A stretch of 64,000 bases of DNA. Source: Armatimonadetes bacterium Uphvl-Ar2 (GTDB lineage Bacteria > Armatimonadota > Fimbriimonadia > Fimbriimonadales > Fimbriimonadaceae). A model generated the notes under the pieces. That model did no database searches. It was not told the origin of the DNA and saw only the letters and a list, made by a program, of their open reading frames with translations. The stretch is taken from NCBI GenBank assembly GCA_002162095.1, contig CP021424.1, positions 620,001-684,000 on the forward strand. Direction: 5' to 3'. Shown here in pieces: positions 51,963 through 60,714 of this stretch. The translations under genes and the position numbers were made by a program. Each line of letters opens with the position of its first letter. Positions within the stretch are counted from its first letter, which is position 1.

Positions 51963-52550
51963 CTAAGGCACCAGCCACTGCCCTTCCCAGTCCGCGCCGG
52001 TCCAGGTCCAGCCCGCCCGCCGGTGTCCGCTCACGCGGGTGTCCAGCCGGTCCATGTGGTCAATCGTCGCCCGCAGCAGAGCAAAGTTCACCCGCCCTGT
52101 TTCGCTTTCTTCCATCGTGGGTTCTCGGTCTACTAAGTCCAGCGGGTAGCCCGGCCCGGGCACCGTCAGCACTGTCCCCGGCCCCGCCGCCGCCAGATAG
52201 CACCGCCGCGCCAGGGGCTTGGTGCGCGCCCAGGCGGCCTCCACCTCCGCACCATCGCTCAGCAACTCCACCGCCCCGTACATCCGCACCATGCACCCAC
52301 TCGCCGCACTGTAGAACACCCACACGCAGGGGCCGCCCGCCCGCGCTTGCTCCGCTTTGGGTGAGCGCGCATCCACGTGGCACTGCAGCCGGCGCCGCCC
52401 CCGATCCGCGTGCCGCAGTGTCACCACCCTCGCATCCACACCGGCCGCCCCCACCAGCGACAAGACGGGCAAGTGAAAAGGGTCGCGCCATTTGAGGACC
52501 CCACGTTCCACATCTCCCCAGGTTTCTTGGAGTAGCTCGGCCAGTTCCAC
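51963..52550 (-). CDS. Pyridoxamine 5'-phosphate oxidase-like (PNPOx fold) protein
   Basis: 195 residues from a GTG. PFHLPVLSLVGAAGVDARVV and LRHADRGRRRLQCHVDARSPK belong to the split-barrel FMN-binding fold of Alr4036/PNPOx-like proteins, and the end (GRVNFALLRATIDHMDRLDT) is typical of that group. It may bind FMN or haem. It lies 19 bp before the epimerase gene on the same strand, so it is probably transcribed with hydroxyproline catabolism. Its role there is unknown. Confidence 0.75.
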   Translation of the reverse strand: MELAELLQETWGDVERGVLKWRDPFHLPVLSLVGAAGVDARVVTLRHADRGRRRLQCHVDARSPKAEQARAGGPCVWVFYSAASGCMVRMYGAVELLSDGAEVEAAWARTKPLARRCYLAAAGPGTVLTVPGPGYPLDLVDREPTMEESETGRVNFALLRATIDHMDRLDTRVSGHRRAGWTWTGADWEGQWLVP

Positions 52551-52618
52551 GCCTCATTTTGCCAAAACCTAGTAAGTGTTCGGGAATCCCGCCGCCCAAG
52601 GGCTCCGACAACGGCAAT

Positions 52619-53716
52619 GTGAGAAGGATTCGATCGCGCAAGGCGGGTATTAGCCTCGTCGAGGTCGTGACGGCGACGGTGTGCGTGGGGATACTCGGCG
52701 TGGCCACCATCGGCGGCACTACCGCCGCGAGCGCACGCCTGGATGAATCTCTCCTCACCAAGCAGGGTGCAACAGCCATTCAGAACGAGCTGGAGACCCT
52801 CAAAACCGCCGGTCGCATGGCCACGCTCACGCCTGGGCTCACCACCAAAGACGTAAACCTTGGCCCGAACACGGTCGGCACGATGACGATCGACGTGCGA
52901 GGTGATGTTCCTCCGCAACTTGCGGCCTATCCGCTCGAAGCGCTTGACGGAAATCCCAACTCCGTTTCCGCAATGGATGTGAGCGAGGCCCGGATCATGA
53001 TCCTTCGGTGCTTTGGCAACAACGATCTCACGCAACGCTGGACTTCGCGCAAGCTGGATAACAACTCCGGCTTCGATCTGTACTTCGCGGAGCCCCTGAA
53101 CGACCAAAACGGCGGGGCCGACCTGGTACCTGAGATCATCCTTACGGGCGGTATCGGTAACGGTCGAGTTGAATTACAGGCCATTGACGAATCAGGACAA
53201 CTTCTGGGAAGTTCCTTCCAGGCCAAGAAAGGGTTTGTCGACTCCACGCCCCAGGGCTACTTGTCGGATGGTCGAAACAAAACCGTGAATATCGAGATCC
53301 TCGGAATTGACCTGTCTCGGGACTTCAACGTCACCCGGGTGGCGGGCGTGCGGGTCACCGTGCCCAAGCAGGAGACCTCCTTCAAAATCTTCGGATTCGA
53401 CGGCCAGGACATCCAGGCCACCGTGGCCCCCACCTACGAGGTCAGCGGCCCGGGAACTGTCACCAAGACCGCCGGGGCCCTCATGCTCAATGGGCTCAAG
53501 TTTGGGTCCGAGTCGAGCAGCCGATTTGTCTACCCCGCTCGGGTTGAAAACCTCACTCTCGACACCGCTAAAGGCGACCTCCGATTTCTGAACCGAGCTT
53601 CTACGGTGTACGACGTTCTCATCAAGCTGAACTTCGACGCCCGCACCATCGTGGGGGCCAAAACCCGCACCGTCACCGTCGAATCTGCCGTGCAGTACGG
53701 CTCTGTGTATTTCTAA
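52619..53716 (+). CDS. Prepilin-like minor pilin protein of the type IV pilus operon
   Basis: 365 residues from the GTG at 52619. This gives the leader MRRIRSRKAG and cleavage before ISLVEVVTATVCVGILGVAT, with Glu-5 present. A TTG at 52559 would add 20 residues but is only 9 bp from the divergent gene, leaving little space for a promoter. The rest is beta-rich (VEILGIDLSRDFNVTRVAGV, FKIFGFDGQDIQATVAPTYE) with no family I know. It is first in the pilus operon and probably a minor or tip-associated pilin. Confidence 0.75.
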   Translation: MRRIRSRKAGISLVEVVTATVCVGILGVATIGGTTAASARLDESLLTKQGATAIQNELETLKTAGRMATLTPGLTTKDVNLGPNTVGTMTIDVRGDVPPQLAAYPLEALDGNPNSVSAMDVSEARIMILRCFGNNDLTQRWTSRKLDNNSGFDLYFAEPLNDQNGGADLVPEIILTGGIGNGRVELQAIDESGQLLGSSFQAKKGFVDSTPQGYLSDGRNKTVNIEILGIDLSRDFNVTRVAGVRVTVPKQETSFKIFGFDGQDIQATVAPTYEVSGPGTVTKTAGALMLNGLKFGSESSSRFVYPARVENLTLDTAKGDLRFLNRASTVYDVLIKLNFDARTIVGAKTRTVTVESAVQYGSVYF

Positions 53717-53720
53717 GCTC

Positions 53721-54386
53721 ATGGCACACCGCAAGCGAAATCGAGGGTTCTCCCTCACCGAAACCGTCGTCACCGCCGCGCTCTCTACGGCCGTGATCGG
53801 TAGTTCCGCCGGGCTCTTTGCTTACACTGTCCGCCGGGTTCAGACCGAGTCGGTGGAGTTGGCCGTCGCCAGCCAAGCCCAAGAACTGGCCGACGAGATG
53901 AGTGCCCTGGTGCAAAATTGCGGCTACGTAAAGCTCGAATCGAGCAACGGCCAAGTCAGCCTGCTGGCCCTGGTGCCAAGCAACGATTTGGACACCGACG
54001 GAGACGGAGTGCCGGACACCGCCGCCCCCAGTTCCATCAGCCCGGCCGGGCACGAAATGTATAGCGCCACCTCCTACGAAGGCTTTATGTGGACGCTCCC
54101 CGCTGGCTCCACCCCCGGCAAGATCGAACGCCTGCGCAACAGCACGGAGGGCGGCAGCAAGAACATGTTGATCATTGACGAATCTTGGGCGAGCCGTGAC
54201 GGCAAGCCCCGCTGGAACATGATCCGCAACGTCGAGTTCACTAGTGACCCCCTGCGCCGAGAAACGACTTTCACCATCACGGCCAGCGCCAACCTCTCGA
54301 CGGGGGAAGCGGCCGATTCGCTGAACAACGGCAACGCCGCCGAATTCAAGGTCACGCGAGTTGTGAACTGGGGGTTGAGTAAGTGA
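53721..54386 (+). CDS. PilW/PilJ-like minor pilin with Ca-binding-like loop
   Basis: 221 residues. Prepilin leader MAHRKRNRG cut before FSLTETVVTAALSTAVIGSS. An Asp-rich loop LDTDGDGVPDT (~94-104) looks like a thrombospondin-type-3 or dockerin-like calcium site, as seen in some minor pilins. The last strand ends in VTRVVNWGLSK. The stop overlaps the GTG of the next gene (GTGA). Confidence 0.8.
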   Translation: MAHRKRNRGFSLTETVVTAALSTAVIGSSAGLFAYTVRRVQTESVELAVASQAQELADEMSALVQNCGYVKLESSNGQVSLLALVPSNDLDTDGDGVPDTAAPSSISPAGHEMYSATSYEGFMWTLPAGSTPGKIERLRNSTEGGSKNMLIIDESWASRDGKPRWNMIRNVEFTSDPLRRETTFTITASANLSTGEAADSLNNGNAAEFKVTRVVNWGLSK

Positions 54387-57010
54387 TTCGCAACCGTTCG
54401 CGACGCGGGGCGGCGCTGATTTACGTGGCCGCCACCGGCACCGGGATCACGCTGATGCTAGGGGGCCTGACCATGTTCACAGCCGAGGCTTCCCGCAAGG
54501 ACGAACTCACCACCGAATCCGTGGTGGCAGCCGCCGATACCCATGCGTTGTTCGAGAAGGGACGCCTCATCGTGCGAGAAACTAGGTACACCGTGAACCC
54601 GGTCGACAACATGAATCTCGAGTTCGAGGGGACCAATGAGGGGGTGGGGCCCAAGAGTTCTCCCACCGACTTGATCCTGTCCGACCGGCCCCTGACTTCG
54701 TTGGAGCTCGGCTTGCTCCCGTTCGAACTCACGAATCGTCAAGGAAAGACCGGGGTCATGATTGAACCGGTAGACGATGCCACGTACCGGGCGGTAGTCA
54801 AGGAACTTGTCCTCGGGTTGCCGCTCGGCGATGCAACTGCTTTTGATTTCCCTGCCCACGAATTGAGGACGGCCCAGCAGAATGGCTACGCCTGGGTTCG
54901 GGGCGGCAAGCTTGGCCACCTGCGCACGGGGGTAAACGGCACCGAGACCGCCACCTACCGGGGGTCACGTAAGTCCACCAAGTTCGCCTCGGATGCCGAA
55001 CCCGCCGTGAAGCGAGTGCACACCAAGACGGTGTTCAACGAGATGCCCGGGGGTGTGAATCTGGCGATCTCCATCAAGGGGCATCGCAGCACTTTCGCTC
55101 GCAATCGCGTGGTCGGCGTGCCGTGGAACTACTCGGCTTCAACTTCGCAGCTTGCGGTTCGCTCCAACACCTGGAGCGGAACTGGCCCCACGGCCGTGGC
55201 TCACATGGACCTGAGGCCAACCACCCCGCGACCTGCCGCGATCACGGAAGGTTTAGTGGAGAGCCGCTTGGGTCCGCAAGGCTTCCCCATTGCCACTGCG
55301 GAAGCTCGGTCCAGCGCGTCCCCTGTTTCCCTGGTCAGTGCATACGCCCCGACCACTTACGAACTCCTGTGGTGGCGAGCCGGCCAAACCGGCACCCGCC
55401 GCGTGGCCAATCCAACCCAAGGTCAGACTTCGGTTCCCTTTAGCTGGACCAACCAGAGTCTGCCCAACGATGCCGAGAACAACCCGCAGTTCCGGGCGGT
55501 CCACCTCTCGGGCGGATTTGAGATCACGTCCAGTGCGCAACGAAACGCCGTGACGATGAACCTCACCAGTCAGGACGACGCCTGGGTGTTCATCAATGGT
55601 CAACTGGCCATGGATATGGGCGGCCTGCACAGTTCCATGACCTCGACGCAGCTCAACCGAGCCCCCATCGTGGTGGGCAAGAACCGCATCGACATCTTCC
55701 ACGCCAATCGCGGCGGGACGAGCACTTTAGGGTTCTTGTCCAACGTGACCTTCACGCCGGAGGCGCCCTTCACTCTGAACTCGGACCACGCTTTTGGCAC
55801 CATGGGGGCCACGATCGTGGGGGGTGCGGTCAGCACCCACTCCGAGCTCGTGGACGGCGGCGAACTCGATGCCGATAACGTCGCCATCACGCTCAACCCC
55901 CCGGGGAACACGAGCGGGTCGTACTCGATGACCTACGATGCGGAGACAACCACTGGGATCGTGGGCAAGAAGTTTGGTCACGGAGCCCTCATGCTGTCCA
56001 TCCATAGCACGGGCTGGCCAGAGATTCAAGACCTGGTCAGCATTAGCACCGGCGAAGTGCGACCGGAAACGGTGCTCCAAGCTTTCCAACGCGATCGAGC
56101 AACGGACAGTTGGCGCCCGGTGCCCATGGTAGCGGGGCAAGTGGTAACCAACGGCCAATTCCGGCGCATTACCTTGATGACCCGTCCGGAAAGTCTCACC
56201 GACCGCTACGTCTCGTTTGTGTTCAATCCGGATCTTGCGAAGTACGAATCGGCCGTGAAAATCACTCAAGCCAGCTTTGGCTACCGTGAAGGAGACCGCA
56301 CGCTGCCGATTCTGCTCGCACCGCCGACGACCGGCACGACCGACTTCATCTTCTCGGTGGGCGGCGAGCTGCACGTCGAGAATCTGGGCAAGACCACGGG
56401 CGGCCTCTTTGCCTCCTCGCTCAAGATCACGGGCAATCCGTGGGAAGTGGTGGGTCACGTCAACATCAAACAGGGAGCCAATAAGTTCGCCAACAACCCC
56501 TTGCTGGTCATCTCGAACGGTCTCCTGAAAGCCGCCTCGCAGTCGCCGGTGCCCTTCGTGCTCAATGAGGCCTCCTTTGCGACGGTGGCAAACTCTCAGC
56601 TCAATGGGCCGGTCACTCTCTCGGGCGTTCTCAACCCGCCAGCGGGTGAACCCCTCGTCAATCTGTTGATCAATGGCGATGCGACGGTCAACGGCCTTTC
56701 GATCCCCACGGGCGGGACGATCTTTGTCACCGGGAATCTCACGATCAACAACAGCGTGACCACCGACGCCAACCGCAACATTCAATGGTTGGTGAAGGGG
56801 AACATCTTCGTGCCGGATACGGCTGTCTCGGGGTTATCCCTCCAGCAGCAGATCCTCTGTGCCGAAGGCAACATCGAGATCTACCGGCCCATCGTTTTCT
56901 CGGGGGCGATGAATACGAATCGAAATCTCAAGTGGATCGGAGCGGCCGGCCAAGGCATCAGTGCCTTTGCCCCGCTGCAGATGAATGGTGACGGTTTCTA
57001 CTTCGATTAG
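54383..57010 (+). CDS. PilX-like pilus-associated protein with fibro-slime domain
   Basis: 875 residues from a GTG. The N-terminus MIRNRSRRGAALIYVAATGT is the PilX type (basic stretch, RGAAL, then a membrane helix). Residues ~385-455 match the fibro-slime domain (LTSQDDAWVFINGQLAMDMG, VGKNRIDIFHANRGGTSTLG). The C-terminal ~300 residues form a repetitive beta structure (LINGDATVNGLSIPTGGTIF, VTGNLTINNSV) like polymer-forming or beta-helix proteins. It may be exposed at the pilus tip as an adhesin. Confidence 0.8.
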   Translation: MIRNRSRRGAALIYVAATGTGITLMLGGLTMFTAEASRKDELTTESVVAAADTHALFEKGRLIVRETRYTVNPVDNMNLEFEGTNEGVGPKSSPTDLILSDRPLTSLELGLLPFELTNRQGKTGVMIEPVDDATYRAVVKELVLGLPLGDATAFDFPAHELRTAQQNGYAWVRGGKLGHLRTGVNGTETATYRGSRKSTKFASDAEPAVKRVHTKTVFNEMPGGVNLAISIKGHRSTFARNRVVGVPWNYSASTSQLAVRSNTWSGTGPTAVAHMDLRPTTPRPAAITEGLVESRLGPQGFPIATAEARSSASPVSLVSAYAPTTYELLWWRAGQTGTRRVANPTQGQTSVPFSWTNQSLPNDAENNPQFRAVHLSGGFEITSSAQRNAVTMNLTSQDDAWVFINGQLAMDMGGLHSSMTSTQLNRAPIVVGKNRIDIFHANRGGTSTLGFLSNVTFTPEAPFTLNSDHAFGTMGATIVGGAVSTHSELVDGGELDADNVAITLNPPGNTSGSYSMTYDAETTTGIVGKKFGHGALMLSIHSTGWPEIQDLVSISTGEVRPETVLQAFQRDRATDSWRPVPMVAGQVVTNGQFRRITLMTRPESLTDRYVSFVFNPDLAKYESAVKITQASFGYREGDRTLPILLAPPTTGTTDFIFSVGGELHVENLGKTTGGLFASSLKITGNPWEVVGHVNIKQGANKFANNPLLVISNGLLKAASQSPVPFVLNEASFATVANSQLNGPVTLSGVLNPPAGEPLVNLLINGDATVNGLSIPTGGTIFVTGNLTINNSVTTDANRNIQWLVKGNIFVPDTAVSGLSLQQQILCAEGNIEIYRPIVFSGAMNTNRNLKWIGAAGQGISAFAPLQMNGDGFYFD

Positions 57011-57060
57011 GTGAAGGTTGCCCTGGTAACCCTACGGGGATAGACAAAATTCGCCGATAT

Positions 57061-57093
57061 CAATCCTGGAGCAGTCTCGCTGCTCTGGGATTG
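57061..57093 (+). terminator. Long hairpin between the PilX-like gene and the HD-GYP gene
   Basis: Two 14-base arms (57061-57074 and 57080-57093) pair around TCTCG, with two G-U pairs, followed by TCTATTT. It ends only seven bases before the ATG at 57101, so it could end or weaken transcription from the pilin genes or hinder translation of the next gene. Confidence 0.6.
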
Positions 57094-57100
57094 TCTATTT

Positions 57101-58351
57101 ATGGACTTGTTGGGCATGGCAGGTTGGGCAGCCGCGATCATCGGATCGGGGTGGGCCATCGCGTCTTCGGTACAGGGCAAACGCGCCCAAAACGAATACT
57201 CGCGCGAACGCCAAGCGAACGACACTTTCCTCCACGCGAGCCACGTCATTAGCGAATTCAATGCGAACGGCACCGCCCTGGCCGAAGCCCTGCGCGCCAT
57301 GGTCACCGCCGCCGGAGCCGACTCCGGCTACATCATGCTGTTCGACCGCAACCAGCCGAAAAAGCTCACCACCCAAGCGGTCTACTCCTTTGACGATAAC
57401 GACATCTTCCCCACCACCACGCTGATTGGCGAAGGCCTGGCGGGCACGGTGGCGCACTCGGGGCAACCTGCCCACTTCACGCGCACCGGGGGCACCGATG
57501 TGCTGCATGAACTGCCCAACGACACAACCGCCGCCATTGCCACGCCCATCCGCAACCGCCTGTTCCGCGACCAAGACCTGCGGACCAGCGATGTTGTAGG
57601 CGTTCTCGTGCTGATTTCCAAGAAGAAGAAGATGTCGTTCCAAGGGGAACGGCTGGACACCATCACGGCGTTGGGCGCTTTGCTTTCCATGGCTGTTTCC
57701 AGCCATTGGATCGGCACCCACCATCGCCTCACCCTGCTGGACACCCTGGTACTGATGGCCAGCACTCTGGAATCCCGCGACCGCTATATGTCGGGCCGCT
57801 CACAGCGCCTTTGTGACCTCGCCTTGCTGTTGGGCCGCAAGTTCGGGATGAGCGACGAAGCCCTGGAAGAGCTCCGGCTGGGCATGCTGCTCCAAGACAT
57901 CGGCAGCATCAAGGTGCCGGACGCGATTTTGCATAAGTCTGGGCGCCTTATGGCCGAGGAGTTTGAGCTTCTCAAGCAGCACACCACCTTTGGCTACGAA
58001 CTTTGCCGCCGCCTGATGATGCCGCGCGGGGTGTTGACGATTGTCCGCAACCACCACGAGCGCCTGGACGGCACCGGCTACCCCGACCAACTGAAGGGCG
58101 AGCAAATGCCCCTGGCCCTGCGAATTGCGGCTCTAGCGATTGCCTTTGATGCCATGGCCTCGCCGCGTGCCTTCCGCACTGCCTTGGACCTCGACGAAAT
58201 CCTGGCCCAATTGAACCTGGAAGCCGGCACGCACTTCGACGCTGTGGTGGTGCAAACCCTGCGCGAGAGCGTGAACGACGCAGAGTTCCAACGCATCTAC
58301 CCTGCGCTTTCGACCACCACCGAGAAGCGTATCTCGGACCTTGCCGCATGA
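57101..58351 (+). CDS. GAF plus degenerate HD-GYP domain signalling protein
   Basis: 416 residues. An N-terminal membrane helix (~5-22), a GAF domain (~45-200; ADSGYIMLFDRNQPK, IGEGLAGTVAHSGQPAHF) and an HD-GYP domain (~205-390). The canonical HDIGK reads QDIGS at ~265, so the metal-binding His is missing. The motif NHHERLDGTGYP is intact. VADVFDA reads LAIAFDA, a further loss. It should sense a ligand or c-di-GMP rather than cleave it. It is coupled to pilM by ATGA, so it probably controls pilus assembly. Confidence 0.85.
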   Translation: MDLLGMAGWAAAIIGSGWAIASSVQGKRAQNEYSRERQANDTFLHASHVISEFNANGTALAEALRAMVTAAGADSGYIMLFDRNQPKKLTTQAVYSFDDNDIFPTTTLIGEGLAGTVAHSGQPAHFTRTGGTDVLHELPNDTTAAIATPIRNRLFRDQDLRTSDVVGVLVLISKKKKMSFQGERLDTITALGALLSMAVSSHWIGTHHRLTLLDTLVLMASTLESRDRYMSGRSQRLCDLALLLGRKFGMSDEALEELRLGMLLQDIGSIKVPDAILHKSGRLMAEEFELLKQHTTFGYELCRRLMMPRGVLTIVRNHHERLDGTGYPDQLKGEQMPLALRIAALAIAFDAMASPRAFRTALDLDEILAQLNLEAGTHFDAVVVQTLRESVNDAEFQRIYPALSTTTEKRISDLAA

Positions 58352-59490
58352 AGCCGAGTCCTCACCTCATTGGATTGGAGATTGGGGCGCACGCCCTCAA
58401 AATGGTGCGCATCGATTCTCAACGGCGCAGCAACATCCTCACGGGTGCCTGGCGCATCCCCACGGAGGGTGCCATGGACTGGCGTCGCGTGGACCACAAG
58501 TCACCGGCCTTTCTCGATTTGAAAGCCGAAGTCGCTCGCCTGGGGTTGAAGGGCCAGGATGTTTGCTTTAGCCTGCCGCCCGAACACACCGTGCTGCGAT
58601 GGATGGACTTTGCCGGCATGGAGGAGGCGGACTGGAAGGACGCCGCCGCCCTGATGCTGCGCAAACAATTGGACGAAACCCAACCGTGGGAAATCGCCAT
58701 CGGCACCGAACCCGACCCCGTGACCAACGAACGACTGGTAACGGCCATGCCGCGCGATTTGATTTTCCGCTACGCCGACGCCGTGCAGGGACTGGGCTTG
58801 AACCCCGTGGCTGCCGAACCCGAATCCAACGCGATTTTGCGCATTGGTGGCAGTGTCCTGCGCCGCCGCAGTCCGCTGCTTCGTGACGGCGCGGCCGTGA
58901 TTCTCGATATTGGCTACCAGCGCACCCGTATCGACATGGTACGGGACGACAAGATCGAATTCACACGCGAATTCCGCTTTGGATCTCACCTTTTGATTAA
59001 ATCCATTGCCAAGGAGCTGGTGCTGACCGAAGAAGAAGCCGCGCAGACGCTGGAGCACTCCACGGCCTCCCTCAGTAATCGAGGCTGGCTGCAGATTCCC
59101 ACCCCGGGAGGCTTGGCGCAGATTGATGCCAACCCGCACCTGCAGATTCTGGTGCGAGAAACCGGTCGCCTGGTGCGCTACTTCCGCTCCATCTATCCCG
59201 AACGCAGCTACGCCGGTACGGTGGCCAGCTTGCTGGTGACAGGCGGCTTGGCAGGCCTGAACGGCATCTGCGAATACGTGGATCGCGCCCTGCAGATCGA
59301 ATCCTGCCTGGTGGACCCGCTCTCGGTGGTCCGCATTGACTTGCCGGAGGATCAATTCATTCTCATGTCACGCGCACCGTACGTGTTTACGGTCGCCACG
59401 GGGCTCGCTTTAGCGCTACGAAATCGAATGGGCTTTGAGGAGGAAAGCAAACCAAATGGTTCAAAACGTATTCTCGCGCGGGCCGCGTAA
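58348..59490 (+). CDS. pilM: Type IV pilus biogenesis protein PilM
   Basis: 380 residues, actin-like fold: LIGLEIGAHALKMVRID (phosphate-1 loop), GAAVILDIGYQRTRIDMVRD (phosphate-2) and LLVTGGLAGLNGICEYVD (adenosine loop). In pili PilM is cytoplasmic and recruits PilN, linking the inner-membrane platform to the motor. The start overlaps the HD-GYP stop, and the end overlaps the pilN start by 35 bases. Confidence 0.9.
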   Translation: MKPSPHLIGLEIGAHALKMVRIDSQRRSNILTGAWRIPTEGAMDWRRVDHKSPAFLDLKAEVARLGLKGQDVCFSLPPEHTVLRWMDFAGMEEADWKDAAALMLRKQLDETQPWEIAIGTEPDPVTNERLVTAMPRDLIFRYADAVQGLGLNPVAAEPESNAILRIGGSVLRRRSPLLRDGAAVILDIGYQRTRIDMVRDDKIEFTREFRFGSHLLIKSIAKELVLTEEEAAQTLEHSTASLSNRGWLQIPTPGGLAQIDANPHLQILVRETGRLVRYFRSIYPERSYAGTVASLLVTGGLAGLNGICEYVDRALQIESCLVDPLSVVRIDLPEDQFILMSRAPYVFTVATGLALALRNRMGFEEESKPNGSKRILARAA

Positions 59491-60064
59491 GACTGCCCGA
59501 TATTTGGCGCACACCAATGTGCTAGGTGGGTGGTTTGTATACTGCGCACAACGCGCGGCGCAGCGCCGCGCCCAGCAGCAACTCATGGCCGCCGGTGCCG
59601 TGTGCTTAGTGGCCGCGCTGGCTGCCTGCCTCTACGTCTTCACCGAGTCGGCCGCCGTGGCCCAAAAGCAGCAATGGGAGTTGCAACAGATCCAAAGCCA
59701 AATGCGCCTGCTCGGGGCAGGAGCCGAAGAAGCGACCGTGCAGCGCGAGTACCGCTCGATACTCTCGCAAAGTTTGGAAGCCAACGCGCAACTGCTTGAC
59801 CCGCTCGCCATGACGCTCAACGAAATGCCGATGAGCTGCTGGCCAGAGCAAGTTACCGCTAACTACCAAGACGACGAGCCCCAAATCTCGGGCCGCGTGC
59901 TGGCTGTGAACGGAGAATCGAAGTTTGAGTTCGTCCGCGTACTGGAAGCCAACGGAGTGGGATTGGAAGCCAAGATCGAGTCCTTTGGTATGGAAATCAA
60001 AGAAGGCAAGACGGTCGAACGCTTCTCCTTTATCGTGAAGAAGTCCACGGAGGCCGCGCCATGA
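59456..60064 (+). CDS. pilN: PilN-like inner-membrane pilus alignment protein
   Basis: 202 residues from the ATG at 59456, preceded by a clear GAGGAGGAAAG. A short cytoplasmic N-terminus (MVQNVFSRGP), one membrane helix (AAGAVCLVAALAACLYVF), a coiled coil and a small alpha/beta domain ending EFVRVLEANGVGLEAKIESF fit PilN. Sequence similarity is weak; position between pilM and pilO is the main support. It overlaps pilM and, by ATGA, pilO. Confidence 0.8.
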   Translation: MVQNVFSRGPRKTARYLAHTNVLGGWFVYCAQRAAQRRAQQQLMAAGAVCLVAALAACLYVFTESAAVAQKQQWELQQIQSQMRLLGAGAEEATVQREYRSILSQSLEANAQLLDPLAMTLNEMPMSCWPEQVTANYQDDEPQISGRVLAVNGESKFEFVRVLEANGVGLEAKIESFGMEIKEGKTVERFSFIVKKSTEAAP

Positions 60065-60714
60065 GCGCCAAAACCGCGCCCCATAAAGCCCCGGCCCGCA
60101 AGGGAAAGAAGCGCAATGCGCGCAAGCCTCTGCAGACCGGCCATGCCCTGCTTATCCTCTCCGGCTTCGCCTTTGCGTTTGCCGTCTATTGGGGTGTCAG
60201 TCAGTACCAAGCCTCGCAAAACATGGCCGCCCAGATCGAGAAGGAACGCAGCACCCTCGTGACGGCCAAATCCGACGCGGAAGCGATGGATGTGGAGGGC
60301 AAGTACCACCGCATTCTGGGCGACCGCATCGTGAAGGAATTCAACCGGCAACTCTCGTCGCTGGCCGTTAACCATTCGGTGCAAATTGTTCGTGGGGGCC
60401 AAGACGACAAGCTGGATCCTCGCATCACGCGCGCCGGCGGTCAGGGACCCGCCGAAGGCTGGGCCAACCTCACCTACGAGTTTGAAGTCGTCGGCGAAAC
60501 CCGCAATGTCCACCAGCTGCTGCGCACTCTTGCGGAAGGCCCGATGGCGTTCGAATTTGAAGACATCACCTATCGCCGACGCAGCGCCGACCCCTTGCTA
60601 AAAGGGATCAACGCGCGCGTTTCCGTGCGCCTGGTCACCCGCCAGGGGCTGAGCAAGGGACCGGCGGGCCCTGTGAACCCGGCCGCAACGCCGCCCACCG
60701 GAGGGAAAGCCTGA
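60061..60714 (+). CDS. pilO: PilO-like inner-membrane pilus alignment protein
   Basis: 217 residues: basic N-terminus, one membrane helix (ALLILSGFAFAFAVYWGVS), coiled coil (MAAQIEKERSTLVTAKSDAE) and a ferredoxin-like domain (LTYEFEVVGETRNVHQLLRT). Partner of PilN in the periplasm. The stop shares one base with the pilP start (TGATG). Confidence 0.8.
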   Translation: MSAKTAPHKAPARKGKKRNARKPLQTGHALLILSGFAFAFAVYWGVSQYQASQNMAAQIEKERSTLVTAKSDAEAMDVEGKYHRILGDRIVKEFNRQLSSLAVNHSVQIVRGGQDDKLDPRITRAGGQGPAEGWANLTYEFEVVGETRNVHQLLRTLAEGPMAFEFEDITYRRRSADPLLKGINARVSVRLVTRQGLSKGPAGPVNPAATPPTGGKA

